A stretch of DNA of 64,000 bases from Ophiocordyceps camponoti-saundersi (nom. inval.) (taxonomy: Eukaryota > Ascomycota > Sordariomycetes > Hypocreales > Ophiocordycipitaceae), in NCBI GenBank assembly GCA_003339415.1, contig PDHQ01000006.1:1-64000 (forward strand), read 5' to 3'. Below the pieces are notes generated by a model. That model was not told the DNA's origin. It did no database searches and was given only the letters and a program-made list of their open reading frames with translations. Every line of letters begins with the position of its first letter. Position 1 is the stretch's first letter. Below, piece after piece: positions 44,533 to 54,626 of the stretch. Both the position numbers and the translations under genes were made by a program.

Positions 44533-46641
44533 ATGTGCACGTCCAACATTGACGAAGTGTCAACGCAACCGCCAGCTGCCGAATCACTTACAATTCAACG
44601 ACAACTTCTTTTGAGGTCGGCTGCCCGTCACACGCGCTCGGCATTATTACGGCCGGCCCCTCCTCCGCCCTTGGGTTCCAGACGATCTGTCGCTAGCATG
44701 AAAAGCCTGATGCCCTTGACTCTGTCGCCCTCGAGCTCTAGCGCTTGGAGCTCGTCGTCCAGCGAGGAACCCGTGGGCGAGCGTGTCGACGACTACTTAC
44801 CTGAGGTGCTAGCCCGCGACCTCCAGCTTTCGGCCAATGTCTTTACCTCGAGACATATGACGGCCGGGACACCAGCCTCCTTGTCTCTTTGTTCCGACGA
44901 CAGAAGCACGCTCAGATCTTTCAGAATGTCGCCGACATTGCCCTTTGCTCCCGCTGCGGGCCGTTCGCGCTGTTTGGGTCCTATCAAGGAGACGAAGCCC
45001 TCGAGGGTGTCGTTCCGCCATCCCCGCGAGCTGTCGTCTCGTCTCGACGATGTCGCTTCAGACGTGGATTCTAGATCCACCTCACATACCCTGGACGACC
45101 TCGCAGCCGCCTTATCGCTTCGGCAACGTGAGTCGCTTATCACAGTCGCCACGTCACTCGCTTCTACAAATTGGAAACCCTCGGCTAAGAGCTCGCCGTT
45201 GTCAGACGACATGCGCGGAAGTAGCTGGATTGATGGCGACTCTGACGACGACAACCACGATCAAGACTTGAACTCGGCAGTTCCAGCTCCGCGGCGGCCA
45301 CCTACCCCTCCGGAATCGGATTTGGACTCGAGAACCGGTTTGCGGAGTCGCTGTGGCTATTATGATGATGCGGCCCTGCGCTGCAAATCGCACTCCGTCA
45401 GTGGCGGTTCGCTGAGATCTTGTCGGCGGCTGGATGTTCCGCTGCGGCCTGCCACTACGTCCGGCTTCAGGGGAGATGATGATTCCGCTCCACCTCCTTG
45501 CGTTGCTCGCAGGCTCTTTCCCCCTTCCTCGGACTATCCCTTTCAGAGTCGTACATCCAAGAGCTCCAGACCATTGAGGCAGCAGAAGAGACTCTTTCCG
45601 GTCGACGATGCAGCTGAACCGTCGCCCGTCAGCGAGGAATTTCCCGGCACTGAGGTGAGCAGTTTATATTCTGGCGGCGGTACGGCACTTCACGAGCCTG
45701 TCATCATTGCGCCGCCAGCACCACCCCGACCGGCCATCCATAGCGTGCAGTCGTGGCTCAACGGAAGCCAGCCACCCTGCCCTCGGTCGCTTCAGAATGA
45801 AGATCTGACAAAGGTCGTGCCTCTGCCACCGGATGCCATGGAGACGCTGCGGGTATCTATAGCCTGCTTTCCGGAAACGATGCTTCTGTCAACGAGCCTC
45901 ACGATCGAAACAATTCGCACCTACTCGCGAAAGGTTCGGCAACCCAGCATAGAGCTCCACCGAAACCCTCCGGCTCGAAGCTCTTCACCCGATAATTCGG
46001 CGCATCCGCCTCGAAAATCCCTGTGGCGCAAGGTGGTGCCATATCGAAGGGCCTGCGACTCGCAGGACTTGAAGCAGAAGCATCAGCACTCAGGCGACGA
46101 TAGCACCGATTCGACGACATCCGAATTAAACGCGTCCCCGAAGCCATGGACGCCGTTGATGTTTATCTTTGGACCTTGCTCCGACTACGTTTGCGATGCC
46201 TTGTACGCACATATTGTGGCGTACAACTACATATCTGCCCTGGTCGCTCGGAATCCCCAGGCCTCTCTCCAAACAAACAGTGGACGCGATACACAACAAG
46301 AGGAGATTCCTCAGAAAGCAGCCTCCCTACTGGGATTGGCAGGGGCTGGGAACGCGGCAGCCGCAGGCTTCAGTCGCTTCACCCGAAAGCTTGGCACGCC
46401 GCTGGGATCGTGGACCAAGGAGGAGATGGTTCCCAGCCAACCGACGGCGCCAGCTGCAGCGAGTCCTGAGAGTATGCAGCACGATCTTTTGCGCTGCATC
46501 GCGCGACTGGTGGCCACGGCGAAGCTCACTGCGGAGAATGGCGCGGTCGACGAGACGATGGTTCCGGAGGCGGAAGTGACGGACAACCTGTTTTTGAGGA
46601 GTCTGTGCGAGATCGTGAGGCTGGCAGAGGAAGCGTCATGA
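44533..46641 (+). CDS. Large Ser/Asp-rich protein of unknown function
   Basis: A single exon of 702 residues from the ATG at 44533 (the in-frame ATG at 44476 would add 19). The first 500 residues are rich in Ser, Arg, Asp and Pro with several short acidic clusters, giving a phospho-rich, disordered look. The last third has ordered-looking blocks: Pro-Pro-Asp-Ala-Met-Glu-Thr-Leu-Arg-Val-Ser-Ile-Ala-Cys-Phe-Pro-Glu-Thr, then Phe-Gly-Pro-Cys-Ser-Asp-Tyr-Val-Cys-Asp-Ala-Leu-Tyr-Ala-His-Ile-Val-Ala-Tyr-Asn-Tyr. It closes with a helical end around Leu-Leu-Arg-Cys-Ile-Ala-Arg-Leu-Val-Ala-Thr-Ala-Lys-Leu and Leu-Cys-Glu-Ile-Val-Arg-Leu-Ala-Glu-Glu. No signal peptide or membrane segment. I recognise no named family. 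Confidence 0.75.
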   Translation: MCTSNIDEVSTQPPAAESLTIQRQLLLRSAARHTRSALLRPAPPPPLGSRRSVASMKSLMPLTLSPSSSSAWSSSSSEEPVGERVDDYLPEVLARDLQLSANVFTSRHMTAGTPASLSLCSDDRSTLRSFRMSPTLPFAPAAGRSRCLGPIKETKPSRVSFRHPRELSSRLDDVASDVDSRSTSHTLDDLAAALSLRQRESLITVATSLASTNWKPSAKSSPLSDDMRGSSWIDGDSDDDNHDQDLNSAVPAPRRPPTPPESDLDSRTGLRSRCGYYDDAALRCKSHSVSGGSLRSCRRLDVPLRPATTSGFRGDDDSAPPPCVARRLFPPSSDYPFQSRTSKSSRPLRQQKRLFPVDDAAEPSPVSEEFPGTEVSSLYSGGGTALHEPVIIAPPAPPRPAIHSVQSWLNGSQPPCPRSLQNEDLTKVVPLPPDAMETLRVSIACFPETMLLSTSLTIETIRTYSRKVRQPSIELHRNPPARSSSPDNSAHPPRKSLWRKVVPYRRACDSQDLKQKHQHSGDDSTDSTTSELNASPKPWTPLMFIFGPCSDYVCDALYAHIVAYNYISALVARNPQASLQTNSGRDTQQEEIPQKAASLLGLAGAGNAAAAGFSRFTRKLGTPLGSWTKEEMVPSQPTAPAAASPESMQHDLLRCIARLVATAKLTAENGAVDETMVPEAEVTDNLFLRSLCEIVRLAEEAS

Positions 46642-47581
46642 CATGACCGGGCAAAAGGTGTCGGTTCGTCGAAAGCATGCGCCAAGACATGAGGCTGCGG
46701 GGGTGGCGTCTTTGCCATGATGGCCCCCCTGAAGGGCAATCTGCACGTTTCGATGAGCCTCGGAACGGACTGGTGTCATTGTCATATTTTCCTTTGTTTT
46801 TTTGGGAGGCCTCTGTATGTTCATGATGGAGAAGGTTTGTCCTGGATGGACATGGTTACGGAGGATTGGCTGGCTGGATCATGAAACACACATGTACGGA
46901 TAGGAATACCCATGTCGGCAAGGAGCAAGGCTACAGGTCATTGATTTTGGGGGATATATAGCAAAACGACGACAGCTGACAACCGTGTCAGTCTCTCTCT
47001 CTCTATGTGTGTGTACGTGTGTGAAGGTGGTGAAGCTGCTCTGCCAGATGATGTGGTAGAAACCGACTCGTCTTTGGTCTGGAGCGTGTCACTTGTCTTT
47101 GATCAGCGATCAAGGAGACGAATGAAGAATCGCGCACATCAGTAGGGATTACGTTCGTTTCTCGCGTAAGGAGTGAGACCTGCCAAGCCCTGAAAGTGGC
47201 TGTATGTAAGTCGACCCTGGATCCCTGGAACGAAGGAGGGATCAGGGTTCGGGTGACGAAAAAGGGTCTCAGCGAGTCAGCATCAACGCCGTTGACGAGA
47301 TTGGGCTGGCGGAGATGAGGTCCGGGCGCGGGAGAGAGCTTTGCTGACTTGCTCGTCAGCCCTTGACGCGCATCATTTCCCTTTTGCTTCGTTCGTTGTC
47401 GTATGTACGTATGACGGATGATGTTTAGGGAGGGGACTGGATTGGTATAGGAGATGGATAGGAGAGGATAGGAGAAGAGGGGCGACGATAACTCGATGAC
47501 GATGATCATTTCTTGGCTACGTATTATAATGATAATCGTCAGTCCTCTTCTGCCTCCCTGACCTCCTACACGCAAGCCAGA
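46642..47581. other. Convergent intergenic region
   Basis: No gene is supported. A minus-strand frame at 47575-47003 is a low-complexity read of 3' UTR and spacer sequence. Confidence 0.45.
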
Positions 47582-48554
47582 TCAATAATCGTCGTCGCTC
47601 CCACTATCATATCGGTCGTCGTCATAGTCGCGTCCATGCCGATCATCGTCACTGCTGCTACTGGAGCTAGATTCATCGCGTCGACCACGATGGTCATCTT
47701 CCTCACTCGAGGAAGACGAACTGCTTCGTCGGTCATCTTCTTCCGGTCTTTCGAACGTTTGGTAGTCGTGTGACTCGTGACTTTGCGAATGGTGATCGTA
47801 CGGCTCTGTAGAAGGCATCTGTTGTTCATACTCGTCTTCGTGCCTGCTGCCGCTGCTGCTCATACGGTGAAGGAGTGCGCTGCCAGCAGCTCCGGCAGCG
47901 AGACCGCCGGCGGCGCCGAGGAGAATGCCGCCTTTGCCGCCGTGCTTTTCACCCTTGCCGCCCTCGTCCGGTGGATATCCGGCTTCGTAGCGGGCCGGGG
48001 GCGGGCCATCAGGCGGGCCGTACCCGGCGTGGCTTGGAGGTGGACCGTCGGGCGGACCGTATTGCTGGCCGTAGCCCGGGGGCGGCCCGACGGGGGGCGC
48101 GTAGCTGGCGGTCGGCGAGGAAGGAGCAACGTATCCCGGGGCCTCCCACTGGGTTTCGCCGCTGGCTTCGTCGACGTAGTACCATCGCTGGCGCTCGGAG
48201 TCGAAGAGAGGCGTCCAGCCGGACGGCAGGGGAGGCTTGTCTGATGGAGGCTGGTAGGCTGGTTGCGGTGGAGGCGAGGCGTTGTACTGAGCGGCGGTGG
48301 AAGGAGGGGAGTATCTGTCATGTCCGCCGTAGGCCGAAGCTGTATAAGAGTAAGAGATGGCACTATCAGCATGTGAGGAGAAGGGGGGGGGGGATAGGAT
48401 AGAGATGGGAGGGGAGAGATATGACGTCGATGGCTATGATGGGACGATGAGGAGAGGGCTTCTTACGTTGCGATACCGGCTGCTGCTGGTCCTGCTTCTT
48501 ATCGCCGATGCCGAACCGGTCAAAGTCTTTTGTGAAGTTCTTGAGGAACGACAT
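47582..48554 (-). CDS. WW-domain protein with proline-rich and glycine-zipper segments
   Basis: Two exons, 48554-48467 and 48339-47582, are joined in phase 1 to give 281 residues. The N-terminus (Met-Ser-Phe-Leu-Lys-Asn-Phe-Thr-Lys-Asp-Phe) is amphipathic. A WW domain lies near 63-92: Leu-Pro-Ser-Gly-Trp, Arg-Trp-Tyr-Tyr-Val-Asp, and Thr-Gln-Trp-Glu-Ala-Pro, so both signature Trp and the Tyr pair are present. It is followed by four Gly-Pro-Pro-type repeats (Tyr-Gly-Pro-Pro-Asp-Gly-Pro-Pro-Pro), a Gly/Ala zipper (Gly-Ile-Leu-Leu-Gly-Ala-Ala-Gly-Gly-Leu-Ala-Ala-Gly-Ala-Ala-Gly) that could sit in or on a membrane, and a His/Ser/Asp-rich acidic tail. WW domains bind Pro-rich ligands, so self-interaction with its own Pro-rich repeat is conceivable. 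The cellular role is unknown. Confidence 0.82.
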
Positions 48555-49196
48555 GATGGAGATGGAAATGGGGTTGAAGGCGTGAGAGCGAGCGAGCAGC
48601 CGAGAGAGTGTGTGAGGCTTGAGGTGAAAGAGGCTTCTTACGGGCACGGCAGTGTAATATCTGTCCGTGAGGTGACGTAAGCTGTTGTTGATTTGTTGGC
48701 GGTTGCAGATGCACATGTCATGTTTGTGCTTGTTTTTTTTTGTTGGGCGACGAATCACGCACTAACTACTGTCTGTTGACGCCTATTCACGGGTGAGGGT
48801 AGAGGGGAGGGGAGGGGAGAGGAGGGGGGCGGCTACGATGATGAGAGGGCGTGTCTGGACCGCGGCCCCCATCGTCAAGCCCCTGATTGCCCCCTTTTCA
48901 CAGATAGGCAGGTCAAAGATATATAGATGCTCACCTACTACCTACCTACCTATACGGGAGAAGTTAAGCATCCTACAGGTACGGATACCAGGAGAGGGGG
49001 CCTCAGAAGCCGCCTCCCCCCCCTTTCATAGTACTTGGGTAGTATGTAGAAGTGACGGATGTGTGGTTGAGTCTGAAGATGAGAGTAAAGGATGAGAGTA
49101 TGTGAAGCACACAATGGTGCATTCATACTTGTTCATATTAAAACCATTATAAATCCGTACAACAGCTTGTCGAGTTGCTAGACAAGGTAGTAAGTA

Positions 49197-49228
<32 letters not shown>

Positions 49229-49358
49229 CTGCATGAGCATCAAGTATAAACAGGTGGATGAGGTGAAGAAGATATATAAAAAAAAGCCGTATATACCCAA
49301 AACAGCCTCGGCTCGGCCCTTCAAGACTTATGTACTCGAATCATCCTCAACTCAACCA
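48555..49358. other. Intergenic region with AT microsatellite
   Basis: No gene is supported. It contains CTACCTACCTACC repeats near 48935-48950 and an (AT)n run at 49199-49227. Confidence 0.5.
49199..49227. repeat. (AT)n microsatellite
   Basis: About 14 uninterrupted AT dinucleotides downstream of the FAD oxidase gene. Confidence 0.95.
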
Positions 49359-51476
49359 TCATCGGACCCTGCACAGATGTCCGTCCTGGCTCTGCCTCCA
49401 GCGCTCGTTGCCCACGCAAGGAGAGCACCACAGCACGTCATCGGGGTCGACTTTGCGCTTAATCGAGAGGAGCCGCGCGTAGTTGCTACCCCAGTAGGCG
49501 TGCTGCCAGTCCTTTTCATATGCATAGCCCTGCGGAAAACATGAGAGTCAGTGGGTGGGATGTTGGTTAGACAGAGAGGAGGAGACGCACCTCGTCAATG
49601 TATGCGCCCAGCTGCGGAGTGAGATCTCTCAGCGGCTGCCAGGCAGAGTTGAGGAACTGACGTGTGTCCTTTTCGGTCTTTGGATCAAAAGGCTTAAAGG
49701 TCAGGGAGGATACTGTCGAGGTGTAAGAGGGTCATGTCAGCCTCTGTTTCTTGACAACAGAGAGCGAGGATAGAAGAGAGTCAGGAGAGAGGAAAAAAGA
49801 GAAGAGCATACTCGCAAGCGCATACGCTGCACGCCACCCTGGGTTGACCGAGTTGCCTCCACCGGGGGGACTGAATTCCTGTACGCCCTTGCCGGCGAGA
49901 GTCATGGCAAACGTGTTTCCCCTGTTACTCTTGACAGCCTGCAGAGCGTGAGCCAGCCCTTCGACATTGCCGCTCATCGTCTTCCGATCCAGGATGCGAG
50001 AAACCTCGTACCAGCCGTAGCCGCCGGGTCTCGGGGAGTAGACGCCGTTGACGTAGGCCATGTAGGAAGGGTAAGGGGTGGTGGTGAGCCAGAGTTTAGC
50101 CCTGCCCCTCCACTTGGCCTGCACGGCGTCGGCGACGGGCTTCAGAACCCTATACGCCTCGGCTGCATCGTTGGTGTCCATGACGGCGTTGACGCCGAAG
50201 ATGCCGCTGATGTTCTGGCCGGAGATGTCCTGTCCCGGCACCGGGAATGGGTTCTGCGTGTTGTCGATGATGGCATTGTAGCCTAGCAGGCCGGCGTCGA
50301 CGGCGTCGGGGAGCTTGGACATGACGTGCGGGGCCAGATCGGAGGCGTGGCTGTCGTGGGCGGCGATGCCGGCTACCCAGTGGATGCCGAGGATTTTGGG
50401 TGATGGGTATGTGCGAAGCGTGATCTGGGTCACGACTCCAAAGGTTGAGCCGCCGCCCTGGAGATGAAGTTTAGTATCTGACCGTGATGATTGTACAGAC
50501 GGAGAAGAGGAGGAAGGGAGGGAGAGCTTACACCGCGCAAAGCCCAGAATAAGTCACGATGACCGTCCTCGTTGACAGTCAAGACCTCACCCTTGGGCGT
50601 GACAACCTCCATCTCGAGTATGTTATCGGCCCCAAGGCCATACTTGCCAGACAAGTTGGAGTGACCACCACTCGACAAGAAGCCAGCGATGCCGACAGTC
50701 GGGCCCATGGCTCCGATGAACGTCAGCTTATGCCGGTCCAGGGCACGGTATATGTCCATGGTGAGCGTCCCGGCGCCGACCGTGACGGCAGTCCCGCTGA
50801 AAGTCCTCCGGGAACCGCTGAGCTTGAACTGGCCCTTTGGATGGACCTTGATGGAGTTCATGTGAAGAGTCCAGATGGACAGGGCGCCGGGAGCGGTCGA
50901 TCGGCCTAGGAAATCGTAGCCGGTGTTTTTGACGACGAGTCTGACGTTGTGCTTGCGGGCTTGTGTATTGTGTTTATTCGTCGTCAGCTCACACGATGAA
51001 TGAGACGAGATTCACGATGTGTATCAAAGAAAAGAGGAAAACACACCAAAGTCAACAGCCAGCTTCACATGCTCCGTCTCAGAAGCATTGACGACATGAG
51101 CCGGGTATCCCCTCCCGGTACAAGGCGCCTTCGCATCCGGCAAACAATCAAAACCAGTCCACATGTTCCAAAGCACCGAGACCGGATTCCGAGCGTGAAA
51201 CTCGAAAGTCGTCCACAGCTTCTGCACGTTGGGACACTGCGCCGGGTCGTACGTGGGCTTGTCGCGGTGGCACACGGCGCCCGGCGGCGAGGGGGACAGG
51301 AGCCGGCCGTGAAGCGAGCTGTTGAGGCAGTCCCATGTCTCCTTGGAAGGCCAGCTTCGGTCTCCGGGGATGGCTCTGCAGAGGCTCTTGGTGGGCGTCG
51401 CGGCTGCGGTCGCGAGGTGGACGTAGCTCGCTAGGCAGCAGTAGAGAGCCAAGAGGAGAGACCGGGTTGAGGCCAT
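49359..51476 (-). CDS. Secreted FAD-linked oxidase (berberine bridge enzyme-like)
   Basis: Five exons, 51476-51047, 50959-50532, 50457-49812, 49712-49591 and 49529-49359, give about 598 residues. A signal peptide (residues 1-24) precedes a FAD-binding type 4 domain. Its blocks include Leu-Val-Val-Lys-Asn-Thr-Gly-Tyr-Asp-Phe-Leu-Gly-Arg-Ser, Gly-Ala-Gly-Thr-Leu, Ser-Ser-Gly-Gly-His-Ser-Asn-Leu-Ser-Gly-Lys-Tyr-Gly-Leu-Gly-Ala-Asp-Asn, and Leu-Arg-Gly-Gly-Gly-Gly-Ser-Thr-Phe-Gly-Val-Val-Thr. The last two exons supply the BBE motif: Tyr-Trp-Gly-Ser-Asn-Tyr-Ala-Arg-Leu, then Pro-Asp-Asp-Val-Leu-Trp-Cys. Such enzymes oxidise sugars, alcohols or secondary-metabolite intermediates with O2. At the second intron two GT donors overlap; the second (GTAAGC) is chosen because it alone keeps the Gly-rich block in frame. 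Substrate unknown; no biosynthetic neighbours point to one. Confidence 0.9.
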
Positions 51477-53771
51477 GGTTTTCTTATACCGATGAGGTTG
51501 GAATTAGGTGCGAGTTGAAGAGGAGGCGGATCGGACCGGGTGACGGGGAGTCCGTCCCTTTTTCAGCAGCCGGGAAGAGCAGAGTCTGTCTCCCTTTCAA
51601 CAGCCTGCGTTGTTTTACGATGGCTAACCAAGTAGGTAGCTAGCTGTGCTGTGCTGTGCTGTGCCAAGTTCAACTATGCATGCATGTATTGCCCGCCCCC
51701 CGTGTTTTCCCCCCTTATTCCTTTTTCCTCTCTCTCCCACGACGGCAGATATATGCAGAGCCAGGTTGTGGCACCAGGCTGGTGGACCGTTACCGAATAG
51801 AAGGCCGTTGTCGCCCGTGACGCTAAAAGGTGACACGGCTCAATCTCCGTTGCCTACCGGCTTGGGCTGAAGGGCCAGGAGATTCTGATCTACGGGGGGG
51901 GGGGTTTGTTTGGCCAGAAGGAAGGCAAGGTGAGGTGTGAGGAAGCATGAGAGTGAGAAGAGTGTGTATCCGTATGCAGTTTTAGTACAAGATGGTAATG
52001 CATACATGCCTGCATAGCATGCTACGCATATCCTATCCGTACACACCTACCTACCTACTTAGTCTAGATCGGAGTCGAGCAAGTCCTTTATGCAGGGATA
52101 TATTTGTATACACTCACATGCATCTATCAATATCGCTCTCTCTTTAAGGGGTGGGGGGCGAACCGGGCCATCTGTCTTTAGATGCTGGCCCGGAACTGCA
52201 TATATGTATATCCCGTATACCTGCACCTATGTCTATATAAAACCTCAAGGGGCGCTCTCTCTCTCTCCCCCGTGTATGTGAGTGTGTGTCGCGTTACACC
52301 CGGCCGGTTCCATTTTCTCCTTCCACCTTGTTATACCTTCTTGGAACGAGTTGAGGGGCAGCAAAGATCTCCTTTGTCGCCCCGGTCAAGTCAAGGAACA
52401 TAACATACGTTGCATGCACCGTACACGGTAGCGCTGTCTTGTTCGTTTCCGAGTTTCCTCTCTCTCAGTCTCTCTCAGTCTCTCTCTCTCTCTCTCTCTT
52501 TTTTTTATCGGCAGCTGAGGGAACTTTTGCCTCCTCTTCTCACACTGCCAAAACTTCCATGCATATCATATATATATATATATATATATGCATGTGCTCG
52601 ATAAAAGGGAATCGATATTGATAACGAAGAACAGGTAGAGGCTGGTTTTTCAGCTCGGCTTTTAAAAATAAAGCCTTGCTTGCTGGAAAAAAAAAACATG
52701 AACGAGTCATCGTACTTCATTAGTGAATGAGAAGCTGACGGCCCAAAGAAGCAATATGTCACCTGGAATCGGCTAGTTGAATGACAACATTCGGCACACG
52801 GCACGGTTTTTACTTCCGTGATGGAACGGCGTCGTGACGGTGAAGAAGATGTTCTTTCTTTGACGATTGCCATGCCGTCGTGGGTGGTACTAGTAGCCGT
52901 AGTTGTGTATGTCGTCATTCCTCAGTTGACAGTATGCGGGTAGGTAAGATGGTTGTGCAACAAGAGTTTACATATCGTCGGCATAATGAATGTTTTACTA
53001 CCAAACGGATTCTGCGTGAATAAATGCGTCAGATCAGGTATCAAAAGAGCACCGGTTATCTCATGAATTGCTCTGGCATTACCAATAAATACTGACATAC
53101 ATAGAAGACAACAACTCCTCACTTGCAAGTAAAGTTCACGCCTGATTCCGAACAAACGTAATAACTCGGCAAGTTCTACCAAGTTACAACTCCAATTCCC
53201 TTCATCTAATAGGCCAGATGTATAGCTTATAAAGTTAATTCTCACAGTTGAGTTTGACGGATGAAGCTGGGGCACTCCCTATTCAGTTCCGATGGACTTA
53301 GCTACCAGCAATGACATCAGTCTCATCTCTTCTCCGAGCTTAAGATGACTCTTCATCCGGGCATTCGTCGGCAGGCCTCACGGAAGTTGCCCTCGTCCCT
53401 TGTTGCAGCCATACAAATGTCTTTGTCTATGTATAATGGTGCGTCAGCAGCAGGCATCGCCGGCGCGGAGCCGAGCAGATGAAATATCGTCATCCCAGTT
53501 AATTCCCAAGTATTGTCAATATTTCCATCGCAAATCTTATACTTGGCCGGGCTTGGCTGGATCCAAGGGCGGAACAGGCTGGGAAAATATCTTCATAAGC
53601 CACTCACCGCGTAACTCACACTTAACCATGGCGACTTTCGTATAAGAAGAAAGGCATCACCAGGTTCAATAACACTTCATCATCCCTCTCAGGACTGAAC
53701 AAGAACAACAACCAGAGGTATCTCATTCTTCGGATTTTCCTCGTCCTTCTTTGAAACGATCATCTTTCAAC
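51477..53771. other. Long divergent intergenic region
   Basis: 2.3 kb with no supported gene. It holds a 10-base G run near 51894, CCTACCTACCTACTTAG near 52047, TCTC repeats at 52455-52500 and an (AT)n run at 52568-52588. A minus-strand frame of 117 codons at 53275-52922 lies in AT-richer DNA and shows no domain. GC content drops from about 52.6 kb onward. Confidence 0.45.
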
Positions 53772-54626
53772 ATGTCCCCATCACTCACTCCCCGGATCAA
53801 ATTTCTGGCTGCTCTCTTGTCCTTACAAAGCTTTCAACTCGTGTGGTCTGCTAGAATGCCAGATATAATGGAGGGAACAACGGGCAACCCATACGCCTCG
53901 AATCGATGGTCGAGCACATTCTACACCGAAACAGACGACGACGCGGACTACAGCGAAATAACAGCGCCGTCTTTGAAAAGAAAGCCTACTTATCCCATCC
54001 ACTCCTACACGGACGAAACCGACGTTCACACCCCTCACGGCGAGTCCTGGGTTCTCCCCGAGGAGCCAGCGAGAAAGGGAGACTGGAAGGCGACGAACCC
54101 GGCGAGGATCGGCGGCTACGACAACGTCAGGACGGGGCCGGATGCGGTCGGACTGGTTAGCAAAATCAGCTTCGGAAAACTATGCCGATACCCCAGGATC
54201 CCCATGTTCCACACTTTCCACGAAGGGTTCTCCCTATTCAAAATCTACACGTCCGAGCTCGGCAAGCCCGAAGTCCAAGTCGCCGGACTCTTCTCCTGCG
54301 GCCTCATTACAAATCGTGAAATCGTCGAAGAATGCAAGATAGCGAAATACCCTTGCACGACGGAAAGCGGCTCCCTCATCGACGTCAGGCCGGGACTCTA
54401 TCATGAAAGCTCCCCAGCTTGGGATCTGATACCCATAGCAGCTTGCAACGAGTTTAACCGCGGTCCGCCCTCGCCCAAGCTTGATATGGTCTGTACCAGG
54501 AGCGAGATTTACCAGGGCAAGAAGTATAATCACATTTATTGGTGTATCATGAGGACTGAGCACAAGGCGACGGATTGCGTGTGGAATAACGAGGCGAGAT
54601 ACACTTGGCGATCTGCTGAGATCTGA
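53772..54626 (+). CDS. Secreted cysteine-containing protein, effector candidate
   Basis: A single exon of about 284 residues from the ATG at 53772 (an in-frame ATG at 53751 adds 7). A signal peptide of about 27 residues (hydrophobic core Phe-Leu-Ala-Ala-Leu-Leu-Ser-Leu) ends at Val-Trp-Ser-Ala. The mature chain begins with about 90 residues of Asp/Thr/Pro-rich, disordered-looking sequence containing Leu-Lys-Arg-Lys, a possible processing site. A compact C-terminal part of about 150 residues follows with eight Cys (in Leu-Cys-Arg-Tyr, Ser-Cys-Gly-Leu, Glu-Glu-Cys-Lys, Tyr-Pro-Cys-Thr, Ala-Cys-Asn-Glu, Val-Cys-Thr-Arg, Trp-Cys-Ile-Met, Asp-Cys-Val-Trp), an even number that could form four disulfides. 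It is isolated, with over 2 kb free on each side, a setting typical of fungal effector genes. The family is not recognised, so a role outside the cell is inference. Confidence 0.75.
   Translation: MSPSLTPRIKFLAALLSLQSFQLVWSARMPDIMEGTTGNPYASNRWSSTFYTETDDDADYSEITAPSLKRKPTYPIHSYTDETDVHTPHGESWVLPEEPARKGDWKATNPARIGGYDNVRTGPDAVGLVSKISFGKLCRYPRIPMFHTFHEGFSLFKIYTSELGKPEVQVAGLFSCGLITNREIVEECKIAKYPCTTESGSLIDVRPGLYHESSPAWDLIPIAACNEFNRGPPSPKLDMVCTRSEIYQGKKYNHIYWCIMRTEHKATDCVWNNEARYTWRSAEI

Noticed and set aside
47003..47575. Minus-strand open frame of 190 codons
   Set aside because: Covers spacer and 3' UTR, with low-complexity ends and no domain.
52922..53275. Minus-strand open frame of 117 codons
   Set aside because: It lies in AT-rich spacer with no recognisable domain, signal peptide or flanking exons.
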